The notes beneath the pieces were generated by a model that made no database searches, was not told the DNA's origin, and saw nothing but the letters and a program-made list of their open reading frames with translations. From Streptomyces actuosus (GTDB lineage: Bacteria > Actinomycetota > Actinomycetes > Streptomycetales > Streptomycetaceae), in assembly GCF_016921115.1 (NCBI RefSeq), contig NZ_JAFFZS010000035.1:1-64000 (forward strand): a stretch of 64,000 nt of DNA, in the 5' to 3' direction. This document shows, piece after piece, positions 17,771-25,872 of the stretch. A program made the translations under genes and the position numbers. Position 1 is the stretch's first letter. The number at the start of each line of letters is the position of its first letter.

Positions 17771-18039
17771 CTTGTTGCCCACACTCGACGCCACCGCCCA
17801 CACCGGCACCTACCAGGACGTGCAGCTCGGTACGGCCGGCGCACCGGTGGGCGGCACGGACACCGCGGCGACCTCCAACGGCAGCACCTCCTACCGAGGC
17901 CGCTGTCGGCGGCGGCACGGTCCCGGCGGGCCTGCTCGCCATCACGACCGACGTGCGCGGCGGCGCCACGAGCCGGCAGTACACCGCAACCGGCGACCTT
18001 GCGCAGGTCGCCGACCCGGTGGGCGTGGTCACCTCGTAG
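17771..18039 (+). pseudogene. RHS/YD-repeat protein fragment
   Basis: One plus frame reads LDATAHTGTYQDVQLGTAG. A second, after a frameshift near 17895, reads VPAGLLAITTDVRGGATSRQ and YTATGDLAQVADPVGVVTS before a stop at 18037-18039. The TTDVRGG-T-RQY-A-GDL--V-DPVGV-TS pattern is typical of streptomycete RHS proteins. Only one or two repeats survive, ending next to the 3' end of the sugar kinase gene. Confidence 0.6.
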
Positions 18040-18994
18040 GCCAGGAGGCCAGGCGTTCTGCCTTGGGTGGGTCCGCGCCGGGGACGGAGCAGGTGAGGGC
18101 TGCGACGCGGGCGGCGAAGGAACAGGCGTCGGAGGTGTCGTCGAGGGTGAGGGCTTCGAGCCGGCCGCCGAGGTGTCCGAGTGCGGTGAGGCGGTGCAGC
18201 AGGCCGGCGGTGAAGGCGTCTCCTGCGCCCACGGTGTCGGCGACGGCGACGGCCGGAGCGGGGACGGACGTACGTGCGCCGTCGAGGGAGGCGAGGGCGC
18301 CACGTCCGCCGAGGGTGATGACGACGAGGCGGGCGCCGGCCGCGTGCCAGGTGTCGCAGGCTTCTTCGGGGGTGGCCCCGGGCAGGAGGAGGGCGAGGTC
18401 GTCCTCGCTGAGGCGGAGGATGTCGGCGAGGGCGCACCAGTGGTGGAGCCGTCGGTGGTAGGCGGCGGGCGATACGAGCAGGGGGCGGACGTTGGGGTCG
18501 ATGGAGACGGTGGCGTTCTCGCGCGCCTTGGCGAGGTGGTCCTCGATGTGACGGCCGCCGGGCGGGCGTATGAGTGCCAGAGAGCCGGTGTGGACGGCGA
18601 CGGTGTCTCCGTCCGGCGCGGTGGCGGACAGCTCGTCCGGGGTCCACTGCCAGTCGCCGGCGCCGTCGGCGAAGAAGGAGTAGGTGGCCTGGCCGGTTTC
18701 GTCGAGGTCGGCGATGGCGAGGGTACTGGGTTCGGCGGCGGTCACACTGTCCGTCAGGTCGACGCCGGAGGCGCTGAGGTGGTTACGGAAGAAGGCACCG
18801 AAGACATCGTCGGAGAACCGGGCGAGGAAGCGGGTGGGGGTGCCGAGCCGGGCGAGGGCGACGGCGGTGTTGGCGGGGCCGCCGCCGGGCAGGACGTTCA
18901 GCGCGAGTCGGGCGGGGAGGGAGCGGGCGGGATCGGTGAAGGCGTCGGCGACGCACTCACCGATGACGGTGATGCTGCTGGCGGCCGTGTTCAT
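18029..18994 (-). CDS. PfkB-family sugar kinase, probable fructokinase
   Basis: This 321-residue ribokinase-fold kinase has an N-terminal substrate block GECVADAF, a GGGPANTAVALARLG glycine-rich turn and the C-terminal signature DTVGAGDAFTAG with the catalytic Asp. In this operon the expected reaction is ATP-dependent phosphorylation of fructose released by the GH32 hydrolase and imported by the ABC system. It is the last gene of the run, 41 bp after the distal permease. The ATG at 18994 follows an AGAGAGA purine run. Its 3' end overlaps the RHS relic on the opposite strand by 11 bp. Confidence 0.85.
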   Translation of the reverse strand: MNTAASSITVIGECVADAFTDPARSLPARLALNVLPGGGPANTAVALARLGTPTRFLARFSDDVFGAFFRNHLSASGVDLTDSVTAAEPSTLAIADLDETGQATYSFFADGAGDWQWTPDELSATAPDGDTVAVHTGSLALIRPPGGRHIEDHLAKARENATVSIDPNVRPLLVSPAAYHRRLHHWCALADILRLSEDDLALLLPGATPEEACDTWHAAGARLVVITLGGRGALASLDGARTSVPAPAVAVADTVGAGDAFTAGLLHRLTALGHLGGRLEALTLDDTSDACSFAARVAALTCSVPGADPPKAERLASWPTR

Positions 18995-19035
18995 GGGCTG
19001 TCTCTCTGTGGATGAGGCGTAGTGCGCGTGGTGAC

Positions 19036-19878
19036 TCAGCCCTTGACGGCAGAGCTGGCGACGCCCTGGACGAACCACCGCTGGAAGAACGCGAAGACGA
19101 TCAGCACGGGCAGGATCAGCAGGACGCCGAAGGCGAGGACCTGGCCCCAGTCCACGGGCATCTGGCCCTGGAACACGCTCATCTCCAGGGGCAGGGGGCG
19201 TACCAAGGGGTCGGAGACCATCAGGACCGGCCAGAGGAAGGAACCCCACTGGGTGAGGAAGGTCAGGATGGCGACCGAGGCGAACACCGGCTTGCTCATG
19301 GGAACGATGATCGCGAAGAAGGTACGCCAGGGGCCGGCGCCGTCGATGCGGGCGGCTTCTTCGATGCTGGGCGGGATCGCGCGGAAGAAGGTGGCGAACT
19401 GGTAGATGGAGAAGGCGTTGGCGATGAAGGGGACGGCCTGGATGTAGATGGTGTTGCGCTGGTCGTTGAACAGGTAGAACAGCGGGACGGCCACCGCTTC
19501 GAAGGGGACCAGCATCAACAGCAGGACGAGGGTGAAGACAGCGCCCTGGCCCTTCCACCGGAGTCGGGCAAGGCCGTAGGCGGCCATGGAGTTGATGATC
19601 AGCCCGCCGAGGACGACGACGGTGGACAGGAGCAGCGAGACGCCCATGAAACGCCAGAAGTAGCCGGTGGCGTCGGAGTTGAAACTGTCCAGAACGGCCT
19701 TGTAGTTGTCGAAGGACAGGTGGGTGGGGAGGAAGCCGGCCAGGCCGCTCAGGACTTCGCCCGAGGGCTTGAAGCTGCCGAGGATCAGGTAGAGGACGGG
19801 CAGGACGAAGACGAAGGCCAGCACGCTCAGGACGGTGTAGTCGAGGAAGCGGCGCAGTGGTGTACGGGTTCGGGCCAT
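19036..19878 (-). CDS. Carbohydrate ABC transporter permease (MalG-like)
   Basis: This 280-residue inner-membrane permease has six predicted helices and the EAA loop EEAARIDGAGPWRTFFAIIV, which docks the shared ATPase. The short N-terminus and the single-domain length match the MalG/CUT1 second permease. The start ATG at 19878 lies 4 bp after the stop of the first permease, with GAGGA upstream; an earlier in-frame start would overlap that gene by 29 bp. No ATPase gene is present in the operon, so a general MsiK-type ATPase elsewhere is expected, as is usual in Streptomyces. Confidence 0.88.
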   Translation of the reverse strand: MARTRTPLRRFLDYTVLSVLAFVFVLPVLYLILGSFKPSGEVLSGLAGFLPTHLSFDNYKAVLDSFNSDATGYFWRFMGVSLLLSTVVVLGGLIINSMAAYGLARLRWKGQGAVFTLVLLLMLVPFEAVAVPLFYLFNDQRNTIYIQAVPFIANAFSIYQFATFFRAIPPSIEEAARIDGAGPWRTFFAIIVPMSKPVFASVAILTFLTQWGSFLWPVLMVSDPLVRPLPLEMSVFQGQMPVDWGQVLAFGVLLILPVLIVFAFFQRWFVQGVASSAVKG

Positions 19879-19882
19879 GGGA

Positions 19883-20872
19883 TCAGTCCTCGTTGCCGGT
19901 GCGGGCGACACGCCGCTGGATGAGGGTCAGGGCGACGACGACCAGGAAGAAGACGACGGTGATCGCGGACGCCTGGCCGATGTTGTTCTGGTCGAAGGCG
20001 GTGGTGACGGCCTGGTACATCACGGTGCGGGTGGAGTCCTCGTCGAGTCCGCCGCCCTTGACGAGGATGTAGATCTGGTCGAAGACGCGGAAGGACAGCA
20101 CCGAGGTGAGCATGGCGACGAAGACGAGGGTGCCGCGGATGCCGGGCAGGGTCACGTGGCGGAACTGCTGCCACGCCGAGGCGCGGTCGAGTTGGGCGGC
20201 CTCGTAGAGCTCGCCGGGGATCTGCTGGAGGCCGGCGAGGAGGATGACCATCTGGAAGCCGACGCCCTGCCAGACCGACAGCACGATGATCGAGGCCATG
20301 GCGGTGAGGCTGTCGCCGAGCCAGTCGAAGGCGCCCCAGTTGCCGAAGCTCACCACGTTCAGGGCGGAGTTGAGCAGGCCGTCGCCGCCGCGGGCGAGGA
20401 TGAGCCGCCAGATGACGGCGACCAGGGCCATGGGGAAGACGACCGGCAGGAAGAACAGTGACCGGAACAGGCCGATGGCCTTGAGTTTGCGGTTGAGGAG
20501 GATCGCCAGTGCCAGGGCGAGGCCGGTCTGCACGGGGACCACGACCGCGGCGAAGGTCAGGTTGTTCAGCAGGGACCTGAGGAACGGGCCGGACATGTCT
20601 GGGTCGGTGAAGATCCGCCGGTACTGCTCCAGGCCGAAGAAGCGGGGTGGCAGCGGCGAGCCGAGGCGCACGTTGTAGAAGGAGAGCACGACCGCGTAGA
20701 CGAACGGTACGCCGACGAAGGCGATGAGACCGCCGAGGGCGGGTGCGGACATCAGCAGCCCGTGCACCCGGTCGCGGTTTTTGTGCCCGGACCGCCGGGG
20801 TGCGGCGGAAGCCGGTGTCGGAGCCGGTTCGCGTCCGGCGGGCGTGGCAGGTGCGGGGTTCACGATGGTCAC
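19883..20872 (-). CDS. Carbohydrate ABC transporter permease (MalF-like)
   Basis: This 329-residue permease has a Pro/Ala-rich cytosolic N-terminus, six predicted TM helices and the EAA motif ELYEAAQLDRASAWQQFRHV in its last cytosolic loop. It would pair with the downstream permease to form the CUT1 channel for oligosaccharides or sucrose-type sugars. I prefer the GTG at 20872 (VTIVNPAP), preceded by GAAGAGGA; the GTG at 20914 lacks a well-placed ribosome binding site. It begins 77 bp after the binding-protein gene. Confidence 0.87.
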   Translation of the reverse strand: MTIVNPAPATPAGREPAPTPASAAPRRSGHKNRDRVHGLLMSAPALGGLIAFVGVPFVYAVVLSFYNVRLGSPLPPRFFGLEQYRRIFTDPDMSGPFLRSLLNNLTFAAVVVPVQTGLALALAILLNRKLKAIGLFRSLFFLPVVFPMALVAVIWRLILARGGDGLLNSALNVVSFGNWGAFDWLGDSLTAMASIIVLSVWQGVGFQMVILLAGLQQIPGELYEAAQLDRASAWQQFRHVTLPGIRGTLVFVAMLTSVLSFRVFDQIYILVKGGGLDEDSTRTVMYQAVTTAFDQNNIGQASAITVVFFLVVVALTLIQRRVARTGNED

Positions 20873-20949
20873 GGTTGGGTCCTCTTCCGGGCCGGGAGTG
20901 ACGGACACGGTCACGGGGACGCCCGTCCCTCCCGGCGACTGGATGTCGG

Positions 20950-22287
20950 CTACGGCAGCTGGTAGCCGTCGTTGTCCGAGAAGTCCTGGTCGATGGCTCG
21001 GGCGGCCTTGGCCAGGGCGGTCTCGGGGTCGGCCCCGCCGTAGACGTCGCTGAGCGCTTGGCTGAACTTGGCGGTGACCGTGGGGTATCCGGCGGTGACC
21101 GGGCGGGTCACGGCCACACAGGACGTGCCGATGCGTGAGTCGCCGCAGGGCTTGGCGAGCTGGTCGGCGAAGAGCTGGAGTGGGCCGCCCTGCTTGTACA
21201 GGTCACTCTTCGCCAGCACGGACACGGTCCCGGGAGGGGCACCGTTGGCCGTGGTCATCGCGGTGACGTTGGTGTCGTTGAGGAGGGAGTCGAGGAAGGC
21301 TCCGGCAGCCTTGCCGTTCTTGGTGCCGGCGCTGATGCCCCACTGCCAGGATCCCTGGCCGGTCTTGGGGCCGTTGCCGAAGTCGGGCAGCGGCAGGACT
21401 ATGAGGTCGTCACCGAGGGCCTTGCTGTAGGTGGGGTACATCCAGTGGCCGACCCAGCTCAGTGCGACCCTGCCCTTGGCGAAGGCGTTGCCGTCGGTGT
21501 TGGGGTCGACGTACGTCTTCCAGGACTGGAAGGTCTTCAGGGCCGAGACCACGGCCGGGGTGTCGAGGGCGCCCTCGGCCTTGCCGTCCTTCAGCAGGGA
21601 GCCGCCGGACGACCAGACGACGGGGGAGAAGCCGTAGGTGCCCCATTCGGTGGCCAGCCCGTTGCCTTCCTGGATGTCGAGGGTCCTGCCGTCCGCGTCC
21701 TTGGCCTTGAGTGCCTGGAGCGCGGCCGTGAACTCGGCTGCCGTCCAGTCGTCGGACAGGCCCTCGGGATACTTCACGCCGGCGGCGTCGAGGAGCTTCT
21801 TGTTGCCGTAGATGCCGAGCCCGGAGTCGTACATGCCCAGGCCGTAGTGCTTGCCGTCGATCTCGCCCTGGGCCTTGATGGCGTCTGTGGCGTTGGCCAT
21901 CGTCCTGACCGAGACGTAGTCGTCGATCGAGGCGAGTTTCTTGTTGTAGACGAAGTTCGCCATGGTCGGGCCGTCGAACTCCATCACGTCCGGCAGCTTG
22001 GAGGCGTCGGTGGCGGTGATGGTCTTGGTGTAGTCGGTGTCGGGGATCAGGGTCAGCTTGACGTGGGTGTTCTTCTGCGAGGAGTTGAACGACTTCACCG
22101 CGTTCTGCAGGGCGCTCGCCTCGCTCGCCTGGCCCTGGTGGGCCCAGACGGTGATGGTGGCGCTGCCCTTCTCGGCGGAGGTGTCGGTGCTGCTGCCGCC
22201 CCCGCAGGCGGCCAGCGCGGCCAGGGGAAGGGCGAGGGCCAGGGCCGTACAGGCCGTCCGGCGGGATCTCCCGCTTGGGGTGTTCAT
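20950..22287 (-). CDS. Extracellular sugar-binding lipoprotein of the fructan/sucrose ABC importer
   Basis: This 445-residue protein has a lipoprotein signal peptide with lipobox LAAC at about residues 25-28, a Ser/Gly/Thr linker, and a mature part of the cluster-B (SBP_bac_1) solute-binding fold: ITVWAHQGQ, SGLGIYGNKKLLDAAGV, ALSWVGHWMYP. It delivers sugar to the two permeases downstream. The ATG at 22287 follows CGGAGGCACCCACC. The gene starts 110 bp after the GH32 stop, and a 34-bp palindrome lies in that gap. Substrate is inferred from the neighbouring GH32 enzyme and fructokinase; a two-Cys loop near the C-terminus (PCGDSRIGTSC) is likely a disulfide. Confidence 0.88.
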   Translation of the reverse strand: MNTPSGRSRRTACTALALALPLAALAACGGGSSTDTSAEKGSATITVWAHQGQASEASALQNAVKSFNSSQKNTHVKLTLIPDTDYTKTITATDASKLPDVMEFDGPTMANFVYNKKLASIDDYVSVRTMANATDAIKAQGEIDGKHYGLGMYDSGLGIYGNKKLLDAAGVKYPEGLSDDWTAAEFTAALQALKAKDADGRTLDIQEGNGLATEWGTYGFSPVVWSSGGSLLKDGKAEGALDTPAVVSALKTFQSWKTYVDPNTDGNAFAKGRVALSWVGHWMYPTYSKALGDDLIVLPLPDFGNGPKTGQGSWQWGISAGTKNGKAAGAFLDSLLNDTNVTAMTTANGAPPGTVSVLAKSDLYKQGGPLQLFADQLAKPCGDSRIGTSCVAVTRPVTAGYPTVTAKFSQALSDVYGGADPETALAKAARAIDQDFSDNDGYQLP

Positions 22288-22355
22288 GGTGGGTGCCTCC
22301 GGTGTGTGGTGCGGGTGCGGGTGGACGGTGCGGATGTGCGTGGGGGGATTCGGGA

Positions 22356-22389
22356 TCGTCACGGAGCCGTGGCCACGGCTCCGTGACGA
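22356..22389. terminator. Perfect 34-bp palindrome between hydrolase and binding-protein genes
   Basis: TCGTCACGGAGCCGTGG is followed directly by its exact complement, 9 bp after the GH32 stop and about 70 bp before the binding-protein start. It could partly terminate the GH32 message or protect the 5' end of the transporter message, giving unequal expression inside the operon. No T-run follows. Confidence 0.65.
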
Positions 22390-22397
22390 CGGTTCCG

Positions 22398-23873
22398 TCA
22401 GGGGGACTGCTCGTGCGGCAGTCCGGTGCCGGCGCTCGGCTCCTCGACCGTGAGGGGCAGCAGCTCCCACGCCTCGACCGCGTAGGTCAGGCGGGCGTCG
22501 GGCGCGCTGCGGGCCTCGAGCCGCCACGGGGCGTCGCCCGTCGGGTAGAAGCGCAGGGTGAGCACCTGGCCGGTGGAGGTCAGGAAGACTTCGGCGATGG
22601 AGTGGTCGACGACCACCCGCAGCTCGACCGGTCGGCCGGCGGGGCACGGCATCCGGTACGTGCCGCCCTGGGCACGGGTGTCCAGCGAGGCGCGGTCGCG
22701 GTCGACGGCCAGTTCCCCGGCGGCCGGATCGAGGCGGATGTCGAGGAACTCGGAGCCGTCCGGGCCGGTCAGGAGCCGCAACCCGGTCGGTCCGGTGGCC
22801 TCCAGACGGGCCGTGAGATCGAAAGCACGGCCCACGCCCCCGAGGTCCACCGCCTGCGGGCCGTAGATCTCGCCGTCGGCGTGGACGGTGTGCTCGCCAC
22901 GCAGGGCGAGCAACTCGGCGGCGGGCTGCTGCCGAACGACGCCGTCACCGTGGGCGGAGATCTCGCGGGGCAGGGTGAGCATGCCGGCCCATCCGTCCGC
23001 GACCGCCCACGCGTCCTCGCGGGCTTCCCAGGACCAGCCCCACAGCAGCCATCGGCCGTCCGGAGCGGGCAGCAGCGCGGGTGCGTAGCACTCCGGTCCG
23101 TGGTCGACGAGGACGGGCGGGCCGGCTGCGAAGGTGTTGCCGCGTTCCTCGCCGACCAGGGCGGTGACGCAGCGGTCGCCGCCGTTGTCGTTCCAGGCGC
23201 TGAAGATGAGGGCGCCGGGCCCCCGGGAGCTCGCCGGGAGGTACTGGGGGCACTCCCAGCCCTCGCCGGTGTGCAGGTCGGTGCCGCCGACCGGCTCCTG
23301 TGTGCGGGCGTCGAAGGGGCCCAGGTAGCTCCAGTTCTCCAGGTCGGGCGACGCGTACAGCAGTGCCGCGCCGCGGCCGTCGGCGAGCGCGGCGCCGACC
23401 AGCATGCGCCAGCCCGCACCGTCGCACCACACGTACGGGTCGCGGTACATGGTGCAGTCCTCGGGCCACTCGGGGATGAGCAGCTCCGTGCGTGGGGTGA
23501 AGGTCCGGCCGCCGTCGAGGGAGGTGGCTGTGGTGACCGGCTGGTGCTGCGGTGAGCGGTCCAGGCGGTTCGCGGAGTAGAAGGCGACCAGCCGGCCGCC
23601 GTCGGAGACGGCGTTGCCGGAGAAGCAGCCGTCGGCGTCCTCGCCGCCCGGGGTCGGGGACAGCGCGACCGGCAGCAGTTCCCAGCTCAGCAGGTCGGGG
23701 CTGCGGAAGTGGCCCCAGTGCATGTTCGCGTGCGTCGCACCGTAGGGGTTGTACTGGTGGAAGACGTGGTAGTGGCCGTCATGGAAGACCAGCCCGTTGG
23801 GGTCGTTGATCCAGTTGCGGGGCGGGCGCAGGTGCGCGACGGGCCGGAACGGATCACGAGGCGCGGTGGACAC
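22398..23873 (-). CDS. Glycoside hydrolase family 32 (beta-fructosidase: sucrase/levanase/inulinase type)
   Basis: This 491-residue enzyme has the three GH32 catalytic blocks: WINDPNG with the nucleophile Asp24, YRDPYV with Asp145 stabilising the transition state, and WECPQ with the acid/base Glu207. A five-blade propeller (about 10-330) is followed by the GH32 C-terminal beta-sandwich (about 345-485). No signal peptide is visible, so it probably acts on sugar imported by the adjacent ABC system. The GTG at 23873 (VSTAPRDPF) follows GAAAGG. It is the first large gene of the regulon. Confidence 0.9.
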   Translation of the reverse strand: MSTAPRDPFRPVAHLRPPRNWINDPNGLVFHDGHYHVFHQYNPYGATHANMHWGHFRSPDLLSWELLPVALSPTPGGEDADGCFSGNAVSDGGRLVAFYSANRLDRSPQHQPVTTATSLDGGRTFTPRTELLIPEWPEDCTMYRDPYVWCDGAGWRMLVGAALADGRGAALLYASPDLENWSYLGPFDARTQEPVGGTDLHTGEGWECPQYLPASSRGPGALIFSAWNDNGGDRCVTALVGEERGNTFAAGPPVLVDHGPECYAPALLPAPDGRWLLWGWSWEAREDAWAVADGWAGMLTLPREISAHGDGVVRQQPAAELLALRGEHTVHADGEIYGPQAVDLGGVGRAFDLTARLEATGPTGLRLLTGPDGSEFLDIRLDPAAGELAVDRDRASLDTRAQGGTYRMPCPAGRPVELRVVVDHSIAEVFLTSTGQVLTLRFYPTGDAPWRLEARSAPDARLTYAVEAWELLPLTVEEPSAGTGLPHEQSP

Positions 23874-24095
23874 ACACGTGCCTTTCGGTGAGTACACGGG
23901 ACGGGCGGAGAGCGGTCACCGGACGAAATCCGGTCCCGGCCCCACGCAGAACTCGCAGAAGGTGGCCTCCGCCAGAACTCGCGACCAGCCCCTGGCGGCA
24001 TGACGACGGGAGCGGCGTCCGGCAGATGCCGGAGGCGAGCTGCGGGAGGAGGCTGCTGAGGCGCCGACACGGCAGTCGGCGAGGAGCGGGAGGGG

Positions 24096-24248
24096 TCAGT
24101 AGCCTCGCGCCACGGCGGCCCAGGCACCGGCGGGGTGGAAGGAACGGGCGGAGCCCCACTCGTCCACGGCTGTCGGATCGGTGGGGGCGACGCCGGGTAT
24201 CAGCAGGCTGCGGCGGCTCGGTGGCGCATTGAGAATCTCAGGGGACAT
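24096..24248 (-). CDS. Small 50-residue ORF upstream of the GH32 gene
   Basis: MSPEILNAPPSRRSLLIPGV begins a 50-residue frame ending WAAVARGY. It has an ATG at 24248 with GAGGG seven bases upstream, normal G/C third positions, and lies between the LacI gene and the GH32 gene on the same strand. No domain is recognisable. It could be a small regulon protein, an upstream leader or the stump of a longer gene. Confidence 0.4.
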   Translation of the reverse strand: MSPEILNAPPSRRSLLIPGVAPTDPTAVDEWGSARSFHPAGAWAAVARGY

Positions 24249-24343
24249 GCGTGTACCCTCGCTGTGTTCCAAGTTACTGACAGGGATGACGACCGGTCGC
24301 AACGGTCGCCTGTCATGGTGCACATTGCTTCGCCGTCCCGGGG

Positions 24344-25402
24344 TCAGAGTCGGGGCGGCGAAGCGACCGATGCCCGCGCCACCAGCGGGCAAAGCAGCAA
24401 TGCGTTAGTGTCCGGGCCCGGTGGCCGGCCCGGAGTCTTGGTGAGCGCGAGCAACTGGGCCACAGCCCGTGCCCCCATCTCGTAGTGCGGGAGCTGAACC
24501 GTGCTCAGCGCCGGATAGACCGACTCGCAGACCAGCTCCTGATTGTCGAATCCGATGACCGACAATTGGCCGGGGATGGACAGCCCCAGCTCAGCGGCAG
24601 CCCTGTAGGCGCCGGCGGCCATCCGGTCGTTGAAGCAGAACAGCGCCGTGGGCCGCTGCTCCGCCGTCAGCAGACGCCGTGCGGCCCGGTAGCCGGTCTC
24701 CACATCACCCGGGGTCGTATTGAACGGCACTGCCGTCTCGGCGGCGACCAACGACGGGTCATAAGGGATACCTGCCTCGGCCAGTGCCTTGCGGTAGCCT
24801 TCCAGGCGGCCTTGGCGGGCGGGAAGGTCGACGGTCTGGACGGTCACGCCGATCCTGCGGTGCCCGTGGTGGATCAGCTCTCGCACCGCCGTGTAGCCGC
24901 CCTGCACCTCGTCGGGCACCACGAAGGGGACGGCAGGGTCTTCGGAGCGCGCGTCGAGCAAGACCGTGGGCGTCGCGCCCAGGCTCTCCGGTAGGCGCAC
25001 GGTGCGGTGGTACATCGCCGCGTACAGCACGCCGTCCACCTGCCGCTGGAGCAGCATCTCGATGCTGGTGCGCTCCAGTTCGGCGTCCCCGCTGGTGTTG
25101 ACCAGCAGCAGCAGCAGGCCCTCGGCGGCGGCGGCCTCCTGGGCCCCCAGGATCATCCGGCCGGCGTGGGGGGTGGTGGCGATCTCGTCGCTGACGAAGC
25201 CGATGGTCTGCGACCGCTGCAGCCTCAGACCGCGGGCGAGACCGTTCGGGGCGTACCCGAGTTCCTCCGCGGCCTGCCAGACGCGCTGCCGGGTCTTCTG
25301 ACCGATCCGCTTGCCTTCGACCCGGTTCAGGACATGCGACACGGTCGCGGTCGACACACCTGCCGCCGCCGCCACGTCCTTGATCCCGATCCGACGCGCC
25401 AT
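24344..25402 (-). CDS. LacI-family transcriptional regulator of the fructan/sucrose regulon
   Basis: This 352-residue regulator has an N-terminal helix-turn-helix (IKDVAAAAGVSTATVSHVLN, about 7-26) and hinge helix region GLARGLRLQRSQTIGF. A periplasmic-binding-protein-like effector domain (about 62-340) follows, containing VIGFDNQE and ALFCFNDRMAAGAY. It most likely represses the GH32-ABC-kinase genes until a fructose-containing sugar binds. The ATG at 25402 has AGAGG six bases upstream. A 24-bp pseudo-palindrome at 25430-25453 is a good candidate for its own operator; I did not find a clear second copy upstream of the GH32 gene. Confidence 0.88.
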   Translation of the reverse strand: MARRIGIKDVAAAAGVSTATVSHVLNRVEGKRIGQKTRQRVWQAAEELGYAPNGLARGLRLQRSQTIGFVSDEIATTPHAGRMILGAQEAAAAEGLLLLLVNTSGDAELERTSIEMLLQRQVDGVLYAAMYHRTVRLPESLGATPTVLLDARSEDPAVPFVVPDEVQGGYTAVRELIHHGHRRIGVTVQTVDLPARQGRLEGYRKALAEAGIPYDPSLVAAETAVPFNTTPGDVETGYRAARRLLTAEQRPTALFCFNDRMAAGAYRAAAELGLSIPGQLSVIGFDNQELVCESVYPALSTVQLPHYEMGARAVAQLLALTKTPGRPPGPDTNALLLCPLVARASVASPPRL

Positions 25403-25872
25403 TACCTCTGTCCAAAGTAGGAGACACCGGGTTGGTTAATCGTTTAGCCAACCGTGCGGACACGAGAATGCCCATGGCCGGAGCTCCTGTCAACGGGTCG
25501 TCACAGACTCTTACGGGCCGGCCCGAAAATGACGTCTGAACGCCGGGCCGTCAGGCCGCCGGTTCAGGGTGCGCCAGCTGCTTGCGGCGGTCAGCAGTCG
25601 ATTCCAGCGGGAGCGGTGAGAAGGCTGGGGACGGCCCCCCGTGACGTCCCCACCCGTGATCAGCTCAACGACCAGCCGGACCGCCGGTCTTGTCCGGCAT
25701 GGGCTGGTGGATCCGGTCGTGCGGCGGCGGAAGCGGTCGGATCACAAGGACCGGTCTCGACTGGATCGACGCGCGACCGGGAACCGGCGGCAAGGCGGCG
25801 GATCGCCGGTCTCCCCGCCGACGACCACGCTGTGCGGCGGCTGAACGCGCTGACGGCAGGGGGCGCACTGCT
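25403..25872. other. Intergenic region carrying the LacI promoter
   Basis: The 25403-25453 part holds the regulator's operator-like palindrome. The rest, up to the stop of the GT2 gene, contains open frames on both strands without motifs or ribosome binding sites. No gene is called. Confidence 0.5.
25430..25453. promoter_or_regulatory. LacI-type operator candidate
   Basis: GGTTGGTTAATC is followed by GTTTAGCCAACC; the arms match at 10 of 12 positions around a central C/G step, as in LacI-family operators. It lies 28-51 bp upstream of the regulator start codon, which suggests autoregulation. Confidence 0.65.
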
